Source of the DNA: an uncultured Clostridia bacterium
GTDB lineage: Bacteria; Bacillota; Clostridia; TANB77; CAG-508
Reading direction: 5' to 3'
NCBI GenBank assembly: GCA_934184665.1
Contig: CAKPSX010000002.1
Location: 1 to 64,000 of the forward strand
Length of the DNA: 64,000 nt
The translations under genes and the position numbers were made by a program. The notes beneath the pieces were generated by a model that did no database searches, was not told the origin of the DNA, and saw only the letters and a list, made by a program, of their open reading frames with translations. Numbering within the stretch: the stretch's first letter is position 1; the number at the start of each line of letters is the position of its first letter. This document shows positions 63,848-64,000 of this stretch, in pieces.

Positions 63848-64000
63848 ATGTCAGGGATTTTTAATATAATTTTAATAATAGTTGTTTTCGTAGGTGCGGT
63901 GGCAGTAGTCTTTTATTATATAAACAAAAATAAAAATGCAGAAGTAGAACAAGAAGTTGAAAAAGATGATAAAACTTATACATTGCAACAAATGAAAGAA
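63848..64000 (+). CDS. 5' end of a membrane protein, next gene of the Tad-like operon
   Basis: ATG 63848 follows the previous stop by 4 bp and remains open for 51 codons to the window edge. It encodes a hydrophobic helix (IFNIILIIVVFVGAVAVVFYY) and then a charged stretch NKNKNAEVEQEVEKDDKTYTL. No domain is visible yet. In Tad operons a TadA/CpaF ATPase usually comes after TadZ, so this may be a membrane-anchored version of it, but the sequence seen does not show this. Confidence 0.65.
   Translation, partial: MSGIFNIILIIVVFVGAVAVVFYYINKNKNAEVEQEVEKDDKTYTLQQMKE

Noticed and set aside
1..64000. tRNA genes, CRISPR arrays, transposons and attachment sites
   Set aside because: None could be supported by reading both strands; the few direct repeats seen are short and local.

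Overview
The window comes from a low-GC (roughly 28% by eye), endospore-forming Firmicute of the class Clostridia, probably an uncultivated gut-type lineage. The base composition and near-exclusive use of AGA for Arg and AAA for Lys fit this. Sporulation genes are present (a SPOCS/LysM coat-type protein, YunB, an alpha/beta SASP), as is the IreB-RuvX-DUF1292 block typical of Firmicutes. Strong ribosome binding sites and consensus sigma-A promoters (17-bp spacers throughout) make most gene starts readable. No tRNA, rRNA, CRISPR array or insertion sequence was seen, and no stretch over 300 bases lacks a gene.

Bases 1-13.3 kb hold housekeeping genes: thyA-dfrA, the sporulation pair, miaB-mutS-signal peptidase, one unknown coiled-coil protein on the minus strand, and rpe-pgi-acyl-ACP thioesterase. 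Bases 13.4-17.4 kb carry a small unnamed locus: a VirB2-like small membrane protein, a TadZ-like protein (pseudo-receiver plus degenerate MinD ATPase with AT-hook-like repeats), and a membrane GAF/degenerate-GGDEF protein. IreB, RuvX and DUF1292 genes follow. Bases 18.6-23.7 kb are a BceRS-BceAB-type antimicrobial-peptide sensing and detoxification module with a matching operator. A GC-rich, self-contained gene cassette (23.75-24.23 kb) sits between this module and murC.

Bases 25.9-33.5 kb hold a giant 1441-residue CoA-dehydratase-activase-like protein, a CmpB-family membrane protein and mutS2. At 33.6-34.3 kb a promoter drives a long leader with a strongly folded RNA ahead of a pseudopilin-like gene. 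Then come hpf, an Alg14/Alg13-like glycosyltransferase pair, and a complete type III restriction-modification system (36.0-41.1 kb).

Bases 41.2-59.4 kb are an exopolysaccharide/capsule region: VanZ, an initiating sugar transferase, glycosyltransferases, two pyruvyltransferase-family proteins, an SDR and a MenD-like ThDP enzyme, a Wzy-like polymerase, a Wzx-like flippase, an FrhB-like protein and DUF1919, and a gene remnant. A sortase with its own substrate follows, then the Wzz/CpsD/CpsB-like control genes. After a SASP gene and a HAD phosphatase, the window ends inside a Tad-like operon (CpaB-like SAF protein, two ParA/TadZ-like proteins, a truncated membrane protein). This operon is preceded by four 11-bp-phased repeats. 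Its likeness to the 13.4-17.4 kb locus suggests that the organism has a divergent Tad-like apparatus.
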